From contig CAZADH010000066.1 in the NCBI GenBank assembly GCA_964483805.1, forward strand, positions 1 to 24,189: 24,189 bases of DNA, in the 5' to 3' direction. Positions 16,395 to 22,929 of the stretch are shown here, in pieces (the stretch's first letter is position 1; the number at the start of each line of letters is the position of its first letter). Origin of the DNA: CAZADH01 sp964483805 (GTDB lineage: Bacteria; Muiribacteriota; Ozemobacteria; Ozemobacterales; Ozemobacteraceae). The notes beneath the pieces were generated by a model. It was not told the DNA's origin and made no database searches. It saw only the letters and a program-made list of their open reading frames with translations. A program made the position numbers and the translations under genes.

Positions 16395-16441
16395 TGGCCG
16401 GCCACAACGCCGATTTGCCTTGGTTAATGCCTGACAAGGCC

Positions 16442-16723
16442 TTAGGCGGGGTTGGGCTTGTCGAGCGTGACCGTATCGACGATCGCAGCGATCGCGGCAT
16501 CGACAGGGCAGTTGATGGTCCGGGAGGTCAGACGTGCTGAACTCCCGGACACCAACAACACTGTCTCGGCCGCTCCCGCCCCGACGGCATCGACGGCGAT
16601 CACGTGGCTGCCCGTGGGCTTACCCTCGACCGACAGAACTTCGACGATCAGGAGCTTCAAGCCCACCAACCGGTCGTCTTTGCGAGTGCAGACGACGGTT
16701 CCGCAAACCCGTCCGAGATTCAT
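16442..16723 (-). CDS. eutN: BMC-P pentameric vertex protein (EutN/CcmL family)
   Basis: This 93-residue protein is a complete EutN/CcmL-type BMC-P, the pentamer that caps shell vertices. Diagnostic segments are GRVCGTVVCTRKDDRLVGLKL in the first strand and the family hallmark VDAVGAGAAETVLLVSGSSAR (residues about 44-64, split by the tip loop). The C-terminal strand is IVDTVTLDKP. It is the only BMC-P in the window, while many loci have two or three. It starts 38 bp after the BMC-H stop. The leader AACGTAATATTCC has no Shine-Dalgarno, in contrast to BMC-H, which fits the low number of pentamers needed per shell. Confidence 0.95.
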   Translation of the reverse strand: MNLGRVCGTVVCTRKDDRLVGLKLLIVEVLSVEGKPTGSHVIAVDAVGAGAAETVLLVSGSSARLTSRTINCPVDAAIAAIVDTVTLDKPNPA

Positions 16724-16761
16724 GGAATATTACGTTCTATCAGGTGTTAGCCGCGGGCGCT

Positions 16762-17061
16762 TCAGGACTTCTTGCCCGACTGCGCGATCTCACGGATCGG
16801 CAGGACTTCATCGAGGTTCTGGTGCGGGCGCGGGATCACGTGGACGCAAACCAGCTCGCCGAGCTTCTTGGCAGCGGCGGCACCGGCGTCGGTGGCGGCC
16901 TTGACGGCAGCAACATCACCGCGAACGATGGCGGTCACGAAACCCGAACCGATTTTCTCCCAGCCGACGAGGCGCACGTTGGCGGCCTTAACCATCGCGT
17001 CGCTGGCTTCAATCATGGCGACCAGACCTTTGGTTTCGATCATACCCAGAGCTTCTTGCAT
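16762..17061 (-). CDS. BMC-H hexameric shell protein (PduA/EutM type)
   Basis: This 99-residue single-domain BMC protein forms the hexagonal facet tiles. It follows PduA closely: LGMIETKGLVAMIEASDAMVKAANV at the start (in two parts), WEKIGSGFVTAIVRGDVAAVKAATDAGA in the middle, and VHVIPRPH at residues 73-80. The pore loop is Ile-Gly-Ser-Gly at 37-40, identical to PduA, which favours small polar substrates over aldehydes. Lys25 and the Arg of IPRPH lie at the hexamer edge in the family. It has the strongest ribosome-binding site of the operon (AGGAGGG), as expected for the most abundant shell protein. It is the only BMC-H in the window. Confidence 0.95.
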   Translation of the reverse strand: MQEALGMIETKGLVAMIEASDAMVKAANVRLVGWEKIGSGFVTAIVRGDVAAVKAATDAGAAAAKKLGELVCVHVIPRPHQNLDEVLPIREIAQSGKKS

Positions 17062-17065
17062 GGAA

Positions 17066-17072
17066 CCCTCCT
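17066..17072 (-). promoter_or_regulatory. Strong Shine-Dalgarno of the BMC-H gene
   Basis: AGGAGGG lies 4 bp before the BMC-H ATG on the minus strand. It stands out because several neighbouring genes in the operon have no recognisable ribosome-binding site, and it fixes the start codon. Confidence 0.8.
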
Positions 17073-17158
17073 CATGAATTTGCCGTCAGGGGCGTGAGTT
17101 ATCAATACACACTCCGCCGGGCCGAAACCCGATGGAGCAATATCCGGTATTTATGAAA

Positions 17159-17806
17159 TCAGATCAGGAACTCGACGACGTCGCCGGTCTTGATGCCCGC
17201 GGCGTTGGCTTCGTCGGTGTCGATGTGCATGTCGAGCGCGAACGTCGCGTGCACGCGGCACAGCACGTTCTGCAGGATCACCGAGCGCGGACCCTGGGTC
17301 TTGACGCTGATGCGGTCGCCGTCTTTGAGGCCGAACTTGGTGGCATCTTTCTCATGCAGGTGCACGTGGCGCGACGCAACGATGACGCCCTCTTTGAGAA
17401 TGACGCGGCCCTTGGGCCCGAGGATGATGCACCCGGGTGTGCCCTTGGTGTCACCGGAATCGCGCACCACCGGCGGCACGCCGAGGGTGTAACTGTCGGT
17501 GACCGAGATCTCGATCTGGGTCGATTTGCGCACGGGCCCGAGGATGCGGACGTTCTGAATCATGCCCTTGTTACCGACGATGGTCAGGCACTCTTTGGCG
17601 GCATACTGGCCGGGTTGCGACAGGTCTTTCATGACCTGCAACTTGTAACCGGAACCGAACAAGGTGTCGAGGTCTTCCTGGCCGAGGTGGATGTGGCGGT
17701 TCGAAACGCCGACGGGCGACGTGGCGCCGGTCTGCAGGCGACCGCGCAGGTTGATCTGCTTGAGAACCTCTTCGACAACGGTTTTTACGGTTTGCTCGTC
17801 AAACAT
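17159..17806 (-). CDS. pduL: PduL-type phosphate acyltransferase
   Basis: This 215-residue protein is a full PduL, the BMC phosphotransacylase that turns acyl-CoA and phosphate into acyl-phosphate and free CoA, recycling CoA inside the shell. The zinc- and phosphate-binding motifs of both beta-barrels are present: SNRHIHL (residues 35-41), ASRHVHLHEKDA (144-155) and the late DMHIDTDEANAAG (192-204). The first 20 residues (FDEQTVKTVVEEVLKQINL) form an amphipathic helix typical of an encapsulation peptide. AAGGA lies near the ATG. It follows the TPI-like gene by 66 bp and precedes BMC-H by 97 bp. No acetate or propionate kinase to use the acyl-phosphate is in the window. Confidence 0.95.
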   Translation of the reverse strand: MFDEQTVKTVVEEVLKQINLRGRLQTGATSPVGVSNRHIHLGQEDLDTLFGSGYKLQVMKDLSQPGQYAAKECLTIVGNKGMIQNVRILGPVRKSTQIEISVTDSYTLGVPPVVRDSGDTKGTPGCIILGPKGRVILKEGVIVASRHVHLHEKDATKFGLKDGDRISVKTQGPRSVILQNVLCRVHATFALDMHIDTDEANAAGIKTGDVVEFLI

Positions 17807-17872
17807 GTTCGGGTCCTTTCCTTGGTTACCGTGTTGCTGAATCGTATTGCTTATGTATTTCGGTGCACCGTC

Positions 17873-18934
17873 TCAGCTCGCCAGAAACGCCGCGAGATCG
17901 ACGATCCGGTGACCCGCCTTGTCGGTTGGCACCGGCAGAGACCGCCCGCGCCAGTCGTGGGTGAGCGCATCACGCCATGGCTCGGCCTCGGCGGTCTGTG
18001 GCGCGGTCATTATATCACAGCCCCCGACCGGTGCAAGACCGGTGAGCAGGAACAGACGCAGGTGGTGGGCGCTCGCTTCGGCGGCGAGTTTCTTCAGGTT
18101 GTCGGGGGTACGATACGGTGCGGCGGTGGGGACGATCGCGCCGAGGCAGCCGGCATCGGCAAGCATGCGTGCCGCGCACTCTCCCGTGAACGCGCCGTCT
18201 TTGGCCCAGTGGATCGTGGGCGAGACGATGCGGTTGCCCAGATCCGGGTACAGTTCGCGCAGAATGGGGATCATCGGTGGCGCGACGACGAAGGCGACGT
18301 GCGCCGAGCGGCGGGCGGCGTCGTGCAGGCGTGATCCGAGGTCTTTGAGCTGTTTGCGACCGAGTGAGGCCAGGTCGATGAGCGTGAAGAACTCGGCGTC
18401 GGCCATCGTGGTCATGCCCAGGCTGTCGGCGACCTCTTGCGCCCAGGAGGTCAGGCGCAGGCCGGTCTCGAGCCGTGTAATGCCCTGCTGATGCATCTCG
18501 CGGATGTCATCGGCGGTCAGCACATTCTGATTGGCGAGACGCGGGGCTTCGGCAGAGGGTAGGGCCGCGCCTTCGCGGGCCAATTCGGCCAGTTCGGCGG
18601 GCCGGACGGGCGTGAGACCCAGATCGACCCAGGCGCGTTCGGGTTGGCACGGCGCCGGTACCAATATATAGAGCGGCCGGCCGGCGTTGAACAACGTGAA
18701 CAGACCGTGCTCGGCATCGCCGTCGTGCAGGCCCAGTTGCGACTTGCGCAGCAACGTTGGGTCGGGGTCGTGCAGCACGATGCGGGCGAATCGTGCGAAG
18801 CCCAGATACGCGATCGACGCCGGGCGGGTCAGAAAGAACTGCGCCGGATCGAGCGAAAATGGCGGCTGGGTCAGTGCTTCGGCGGAAATCTTATCGCTGA
18901 CGATGAGCAACGGCACGATCGATTTGGCGTTCAT
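17873..18934 (-). CDS. BMC-operon protein with EutQ-like motif and degenerate TPI-like region
   Basis: I do not recognise this 353-residue protein as a whole. Residues 1-135 are a mixed alpha/beta region with no clear relative (RPLYILVPAP). Residues about 137-177 (VLTADDIREMHQQG...LTSWAQEVADSLGM) align well with the N terminus of EutQ (LITANDIRAAHARG...ITPEAREVAELLGF), an element also seen in EutT. Residues about 180-300 resemble the first half of triosephosphate isomerase: AFVVAPP (214-220), KDGAFTGECAARMLADAGC (245-263) and LRLFLLTG (292-299), matching CAVAIAPP, SGAFTGETSAAMLKDIGA and LTPVLCIG of the E. coli enzyme. The catalytic Lys of NWK is gone, and the GHSERR histidine motif reads PTAAPYR. 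It is probably not a working TPI. It is the first gene of the BMC operon, with its own promoter and a near-leaderless start. It could be a regulator, a structural cargo or the missing signature enzyme; the first-half homology is my visual alignment only. Confidence 0.8.
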   Translation of the reverse strand: MNAKSIVPLLIVSDKISAEALTQPPFSLDPAQFFLTRPASIAYLGFARFARIVLHDPDPTLLRKSQLGLHDGDAEHGLFTLFNAGRPLYILVPAPCQPERAWVDLGLTPVRPAELAELAREGAALPSAEAPRLANQNVLTADDIREMHQQGITRLETGLRLTSWAQEVADSLGMTTMADAEFFTLIDLASLGRKQLKDLGSRLHDAARRSAHVAFVVAPPMIPILRELYPDLGNRIVSPTIHWAKDGAFTGECAARMLADAGCLGAIVPTAAPYRTPDNLKKLAAEASAHHLRLFLLTGLAPVGGCDIMTAPQTAEAEPWRDALTHDWRGRSLPVPTDKAGHRIVDLAAFLAS

Positions 18935-18942
18935 TGTGAGTG

Positions 18943-18971
18943 AGTATACCGATGCCGGGCGCGATCGGCAA
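18943..18971 (-). promoter_or_regulatory. Promoter of the BMC operon, near-leaderless
   Basis: On the minus strand TTGCCG (18971-18966), a 17-bp spacer and TATACT (18948-18943) give a good sigma70-type promoter. It lies in the 66-bp gap before the TPI-like gene. The -10 ends only 8 bp before the ATG at 18934, so the predicted transcript would begin almost at the start codon. No Shine-Dalgarno is present, which agrees with leaderless translation. Confidence 0.6.
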
Positions 18972-19000
18972 GAGCGAGGTGATGTTTGTCGTGCGCGTCG

Positions 19001-20437
19001 TCAGTGACGGCTGACCAGGGCGGTCGCACCCACGCAGGCGGCAGGGTCTGTCCAGGATGCCAGCCCGGGCAATGGTGCGGGCAACGGCAGAAAGAGCAGG
19101 TCGTCGCTCGTGCCGGACCGCCCGTCGTCGCCGAGGCTGGCGAGGTGCAGCGGCGTGGGCGCGTATTCGAGGGGTGCATCGGTGAACAAGTCGGCGACGG
19201 GAAGTGTTGGTGTGGCCAGCCAGCGTTGCAGTTCGTCGAGGCTGGCCGGCGGCCGGCGTTGTTCGTCAATGAATGCCACGCAGGTGAAAGCAACGACGGT
19301 ACCCCGCCAGCGCTGGCGACCCTGTGCCGACATTGCGGCCAATTTGCCCACATCAGGGGAATTCTGGGCGACCATGGTTTCCATCACGAATACGGCAGGA
19401 TCGAGAAGATAATCGAGGGTCTGCCGCCCCCACGAGCGCGGGCGCATCATAAATACAAGATATGTATCGTTGAACCACCTCTGCACCTGCGGTCGTGCTG
19501 TCGCTTTCCAGGGTTCTGCGATGGCCAGCGCCGGTGCGAACAGGTGGGCAAAGCAGCCGTCGAAACGGGCCGGGTCGTCGAGACAGCGGCGCAGGCCCGA
19601 CAGCCGCCGGCCGACCGTGGTCGGTACGGTGCCGTCATCGATCTTCACCGCCAGGCGCGCCAGGTTTGCCACCAATCCACCCCGGGCATGCGCAAGGACG
19701 GCCGGCAGCGACGCGATCTGGGGTTCCAGGTGCCCAAACAACGCGGTCAGTTGCTGGGCGTCGGCGCGCGTCGGCCGCAGATGCGGCAGAATGCGGAGAA
19801 GATTGTCGGCGCCGCGCGACCGCAGCAGGGAGCCCTCGATGAAGCCGAACACCGGCACGCCGTTGGGATCGGCCTGCTCGACATCGTGGGCGAGGACGAC
19901 ACCGCCGAGCGCGGCGCGCAAAGCCCCCGCTCGATCGCCGGCCGCCGCCCGGACCAGGGCGAGTGCGCGCAGGAAGTCGCCGATGGCCTCGTTCTGCTCG
20001 AACCAGGTCTCGCAATCGTACGTCCAGGAACCGGGCGGAGCGCGGGTGGGGCGCGGGTTTGCCAAGGCGGTGATCAGCCTGGCATCGAGTTCGGCGGGCA
20101 AGGTCGCGGCAGATGGGGAGGAGGCGAGGGCACAGGCCAGGGTTTCGAGCAGGCGGATCATCTCGGCCGGGTCGGTTGGCTCCGGGTCGTTGAGCAATCC
20201 ATCGAGACCACCCACGTGGGCGAACGGATTGGGCAGGCCGGAGGCGAGCGCACCCACGATGCGCACCGTCTGCGTTTTCTTGCCCGCGGTCGGCGTCTGC
20301 AACGCCTGGATGTCGAACCAGACCGTGGCGACGAACCACAGATGCCAGAGCACGCGCGCCGCCACGAGAAGGGCGATGGCGGCGATGAGCAGGCAACCAC
20401 GGCGGTCGTGCGCTGCTTGGGGGGCGTTGGCGGTCAA
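19001..20437 (-). CDS. Membrane-anchored hypothetical protein
   Basis: The product is 478 residues with one N-terminal hydrophobic helix (about residues 14-40, CLLIAAIALLVAARVLWHLWFV) that would anchor an otherwise soluble, Ala/Leu-rich helical protein outside the membrane. The C-terminal 80 residues (RRPPASLDELQRWL, DAPLEYAP, LASLGDDGRSGTSDDLLFLPLP) recall the calcium-loop end of type II pseudopilin-like (GspG) proteins, a fusion common in hypothetical proteins of PVC-type bacteria. No enzyme motif is visible. The start is TTG, the only usual start codon before the helix, with an AT-rich leader and no Shine-Dalgarno. It begins 25 bp after the nitroreductase stop, so the two are likely co-transcribed; read-through into the BMC operon is possible. 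Confidence 0.8.
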   Translation of the reverse strand: MTANAPQAAHDRRGCLLIAAIALLVAARVLWHLWFVATVWFDIQALQTPTAGKKTQTVRIVGALASGLPNPFAHVGGLDGLLNDPEPTDPAEMIRLLETLACALASSPSAATLPAELDARLITALANPRPTRAPPGSWTYDCETWFEQNEAIGDFLRALALVRAAAGDRAGALRAALGGVVLAHDVEQADPNGVPVFGFIEGSLLRSRGADNLLRILPHLRPTRADAQQLTALFGHLEPQIASLPAVLAHARGGLVANLARLAVKIDDGTVPTTVGRRLSGLRRCLDDPARFDGCFAHLFAPALAIAEPWKATARPQVQRWFNDTYLVFMMRPRSWGRQTLDYLLDPAVFVMETMVAQNSPDVGKLAAMSAQGRQRWRGTVVAFTCVAFIDEQRRPPASLDELQRWLATPTLPVADLFTDAPLEYAPTPLHLASLGDDGRSGTSDDLLFLPLPAPLPGLASWTDPAACVGATALVSRH

Positions 20438-20462
20438 TGTAAATACAAAGTAGGTTAACGCA

Positions 20463-21254
20463 TCAGCGCCAGGTGATCTTTGGGTTCTGCCGCGGCGGGA
20501 TCCGCGAAAAGCGGTGCCGGGGGTAGCCCAGCATCACCCCGCCATGCAGGGTGAGTCCGGCCGGGATCGCCAGTGCGGCCGCCAGGGCCGGCGACTCCGC
20601 CACGCCCCGTTCGAGTATGCCGGCCCAGCAGGTGCCCAATCCGTTGGCATGGGCGGCAATTTCGAGATAAGCCAGGGCCGTCGCGCAGTCGATCTTGCCC
20701 CAGGTGTTATCGGCCGGTGCGCAGGCGAGCAGCAAATGGGGCGCTCCGCGCAGAACCTTGTCTTTGCCCTGTTTCCAGGCGTTGACGAGGCCGGTCCACT
20801 TGCCGATCGAGCGCAACCAGTCGACGGTGAGACCGGCAAACACGCGCACTTGCTTCGGATCCGTGTACAGGAACCAGTGGGTCGGCTGTTTGTTGCTTGC
20901 CGACGGAGCCCAGCGACAGATGTCGAGGATGCGCGCGATGAGGTCTTTCGAGACCGGGTCGGGTTTGAACTCACGGATCGAGCGGCGGGTGCGCAGCAGA
21001 TGGGCGACGGCATCGGTGCTGATGTTGATGCGTTCGCTGATCGGCAGGCAACTGGCAACGCTGATCTTGGTGTGGCGCAGTGCCTGCGACGGACAGGCCG
21101 CCACACAGTGGCCGCATTCGATGCACGCTGGCTCGAGATCGGCCTGGGAGACAGGGTACCCCTCGGGGTTCACCTTGAGAATGCTGACCGGGCAGACCTC
21201 GATGCAGTGCCCGGTCCGTTGGCATTTGGTGCGGTCGAGAGTGATCAGGGGCAT
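20463..21254 (-). CDS. Nitroreductase-family protein with N-terminal dicluster ferredoxin domain
   Basis: This 263-residue protein joins a ferredoxin domain to an FMN nitroreductase domain. Cys11, Cys17 and Cys21 form a first motif (C-x5-C-x3-CP) that lacks the usual second cysteine. Cys44, Cys47, Cys50 and Cys54 form a complete second one (CIECGHCVAACP). The nitroreductase part starts at about residue 80, with the FMN-phosphate motif RTRRSIREF (88-96), WAPSASNKQPT, and GGVMLGYP near the end. Such fusions are FMN enzymes of anaerobes that accept electrons from ferredoxin; their substrates are mostly unknown. The start MPLITLDRTKC is chosen over a longer in-frame extension because GAGGAG stands 6 bp before it and homologues start here. 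It lies upstream of the BMC operon on the same strand, so a redox link to the PduS/PduT-like pair is conceivable but unproven. Confidence 0.9.
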   Translation of the reverse strand: MPLITLDRTKCQRTGHCIEVCPVSILKVNPEGYPVSQADLEPACIECGHCVAACPSQALRHTKISVASCLPISERINISTDAVAHLLRTRRSIREFKPDPVSKDLIARILDICRWAPSASNKQPTHWFLYTDPKQVRVFAGLTVDWLRSIGKWTGLVNAWKQGKDKVLRGAPHLLLACAPADNTWGKIDCATALAYLEIAAHANGLGTCWAGILERGVAESPALAAALAIPAGLTLHGGVMLGYPRHRFSRIPPRQNPKITWR

Positions 21255-21429
21255 GTTGCGCTCCTCAACACGGGGTGGCCTGGTGGTCAACGGATCGATG
21301 CCGGAGCGACGTCCGCTTGACGCCGCCAGGTACATCAAACACTCTATCAGGCCCGGTCGGCAAATTCCAGCGTGGGTTTGGTGGCGAAGCCGCGGTCGCA
21401 GGGAATCGCGCGCAATCCCAAATCCCGTT

Positions 21430-21459
21430 TGCAGTATGAACCTCGGGCGGTCTATGATG
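21430..21459 (+). promoter_or_regulatory. Promoter of the secreted-protein gene with flanking inverted repeat
   Basis: TTGCAG (21430-21435), an 18-bp spacer and TATGAT (21454-21459, five of six) form a likely promoter about 55 bp before the ATG at 21515. An inverted repeat, GGCGGTC (21447-21453) and GACCGCC (21472-21478), brackets the -10 box and predicted start site, which is a typical operator position. Confidence 0.5.
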
Positions 21460-21514
21460 GGGCATGCTCCGACCGCCTGGTGCGGTTGGCTGAATATCGG
21501 CGAGGAGGGCAATT

Positions 21515-22882
21515 ATGCGTTTGCGATGGTCCGTCTTGGTGTTGCCGGTGGTCATGGTCTGGTTGGTTGCGGTGCCGGGGTGGTGCGTCGATCACGTCGA
21601 CACCCTGATCGAAGAAATGATGACGGCGTACACCCGGGGGACGCAAGGCGTGAACACCCCGGAATTCAAGACGAAGGTCAACGAACTCGACGAAGAACTG
21701 CGGGTTCGGCTCGAGAAGGATCACGACGTGAAGGCGTTCGAGAAACTGCTCGCCTCGGCCGAAGAGTTCTCGTCGCGCAAAGCGGCGCGCATCATGTTCT
21801 CGGTCGCGCTCGAGCGCGCGGCCAAGCGGTTGCAGTTCACCAAGGCCCAGCAGGAAATCAAAGACGCCAATCTGTTGGCGCGCATCGACGAGATGAAGAC
21901 CAAGGTCGATGCATATCTCGACCCGAACAAGGCCGACGAAGAGACGGTCAACCGCAGTTCGCTCGAGGCGAAGCAGGCGGCGATCAAAGCGAAGATGAAG
22001 CAGGTGGTGGCGTCGTTCGCCAAGAACCCGCAGAACAAGAAATACGTTGTCAATACTACAGATGACAAGGGGCAACCGAGCAAACTGCCGGGCGCACTCG
22101 AGAAGAACCTGATCGAGAAGCTCAAGAGCCTCACCCCCAATGCGCGGCAGATCGTGGCCAACGTGCAGATGAAGAGCGGCGACCAGCTCGATCTGAAGAT
22201 TCAGGTCTATGACTACTCGACGCCGGGTGGGTTTGGCGTGCAGGAAGCGACGCTGGAGTTCGACGGCGTGGCCATGGCCGCGCTCAAAGACGCGCGAGCC
22301 ACGGAATACGCCGGCCTCTTCGATGACACCACCTTCGCCCGCTATCGCGTGGTGCAGACCGAGCAGCAATTGAATGTCATTCCGAATCCCGGTGAGACTG
22401 CGTACGAGATGGGTTCCTTGCGTCCGGGCGATTCGTGGAAGATGGAGTTTGCCAAGGCCGACGCTATCGATGCGGTCATGAAAGAACTCAGCGGCGACGA
22501 CCGCTTTCAGATCCCGAATGCCGACAAGGCGAAGCAACAGAAATGCATCGTCATCAAGAACACCGGCGCCAAAGATCTGATCTATCTGCAAGGTACCGAC
22601 AAGGGCGGCCTCTGCTCGGTCAAGGCGCTGGGTTACCTGCAGCCGAAGGCGGGCACCCTGAACTTCAAAGAACAGTTGCTGGTGGTCGATGACCAACTGG
22701 CGTCCGATCTGGGCAAGTTCATCGGCCGCGAGGGCATCAATTTCTTCCTCAAGGTCGCCTGGGAGCAGAACCGCAAGGGTTATCCGTTCACGCCGGTTCT
22801 CGAAGGCCTGCAGTTCGACCGCGACGGCGAAGGCCGGCAGGTGTTCATCTTCACCGGCCGCGGTCCCCGTTCGGGGTCGTGA
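21515..22882 (+). CDS. Secreted protein of unknown function
   Basis: The product is 455 residues. Residues 1-24 are a signal peptide (MRLRWSVLVLPVVMVWLVAVPGWC) with cleavage expected near the Cys-Val-Asp junction. Residues about 25-150 are strongly charged and helical with coiled-coil character (EFKTKVNELDEELRVRLEKDHDVKAFEKL, in parts). Residues about 155-455 are mixed alpha/beta with LDLKIQVYDYSTPGGFGVQEATLEF and a C-terminal VLEGLQFDRDGEGRQVFIFTG. I recognise no family. The ATG is well set by GAGGAGGG, 5-6 bp upstream, and by a good promoter. A long open frame on the opposite strand is a shadow, since it lacks these signals. Codon use is like the neighbours. It is followed after 47 bp by the synthase-like gene on the same strand. 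Confidence 0.85.
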   Translation: MRLRWSVLVLPVVMVWLVAVPGWCVDHVDTLIEEMMTAYTRGTQGVNTPEFKTKVNELDEELRVRLEKDHDVKAFEKLLASAEEFSSRKAARIMFSVALERAAKRLQFTKAQQEIKDANLLARIDEMKTKVDAYLDPNKADEETVNRSSLEAKQAAIKAKMKQVVASFAKNPQNKKYVVNTTDDKGQPSKLPGALEKNLIEKLKSLTPNARQIVANVQMKSGDQLDLKIQVYDYSTPGGFGVQEATLEFDGVAMAALKDARATEYAGLFDDTTFARYRVVQTEQQLNVIPNPGETAYEMGSLRPGDSWKMEFAKADAIDAVMKELSGDDRFQIPNADKAKQQKCIVIKNTGAKDLIYLQGTDKGGLCSVKALGYLQPKAGTLNFKEQLLVVDDQLASDLGKFIGREGINFFLKVAWEQNRKGYPFTPVLEGLQFDRDGEGRQVFIFTGRGPRSGS

Positions 22883-22914
22883 ACCGCCGGTCATGTTGGC
22901 AGTGCGGGACAATT

Positions 22915-22928
22915 AGGTAATATTACCT
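22915..22928. repeat. 14-bp perfect palindrome AGGTAATATTACCT, copy 2 (before the synthase-like gene)
   Basis: The palindrome ends one base before the ATG at 22930. With its flanks it reads ATTAGGTAATATTACCTGAT, a 20-base palindrome with one mismatch. It occupies the place where a Shine-Dalgarno would be expected, and none is present. It shares 17 bases with the copy in deoB. It could be an operator, a site for a chromosome-binding protein, or a genome-wide iterated palindrome. Confidence 0.8.
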
Positions 22929-22929
22929 G

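Noticed and set aside
17077..17105. TTGATA-17-CAAATT just upstream of the BMC-H gene as an internal promoter
   Set aside because: The predicted start would fall inside the Shine-Dalgarno of BMC-H and remove it. The -10 match is poor.
17132..18334. A 400-residue plus-strand open frame over pduL and the TPI-like gene
   Set aside because: It runs across two minus-strand genes and their gap, with no start signals. PduL motifs on the minus strand are unmistakable.
21452..22912. A 486-residue open frame on the minus strand opposite the secreted-protein gene
   Set aside because: The plus-strand frame has a signal peptide, a strong Shine-Dalgarno and a promoter. The minus-strand translation has a biased Leu/Arg/Asp composition and no recognisable family; it is a GC-rich shadow.
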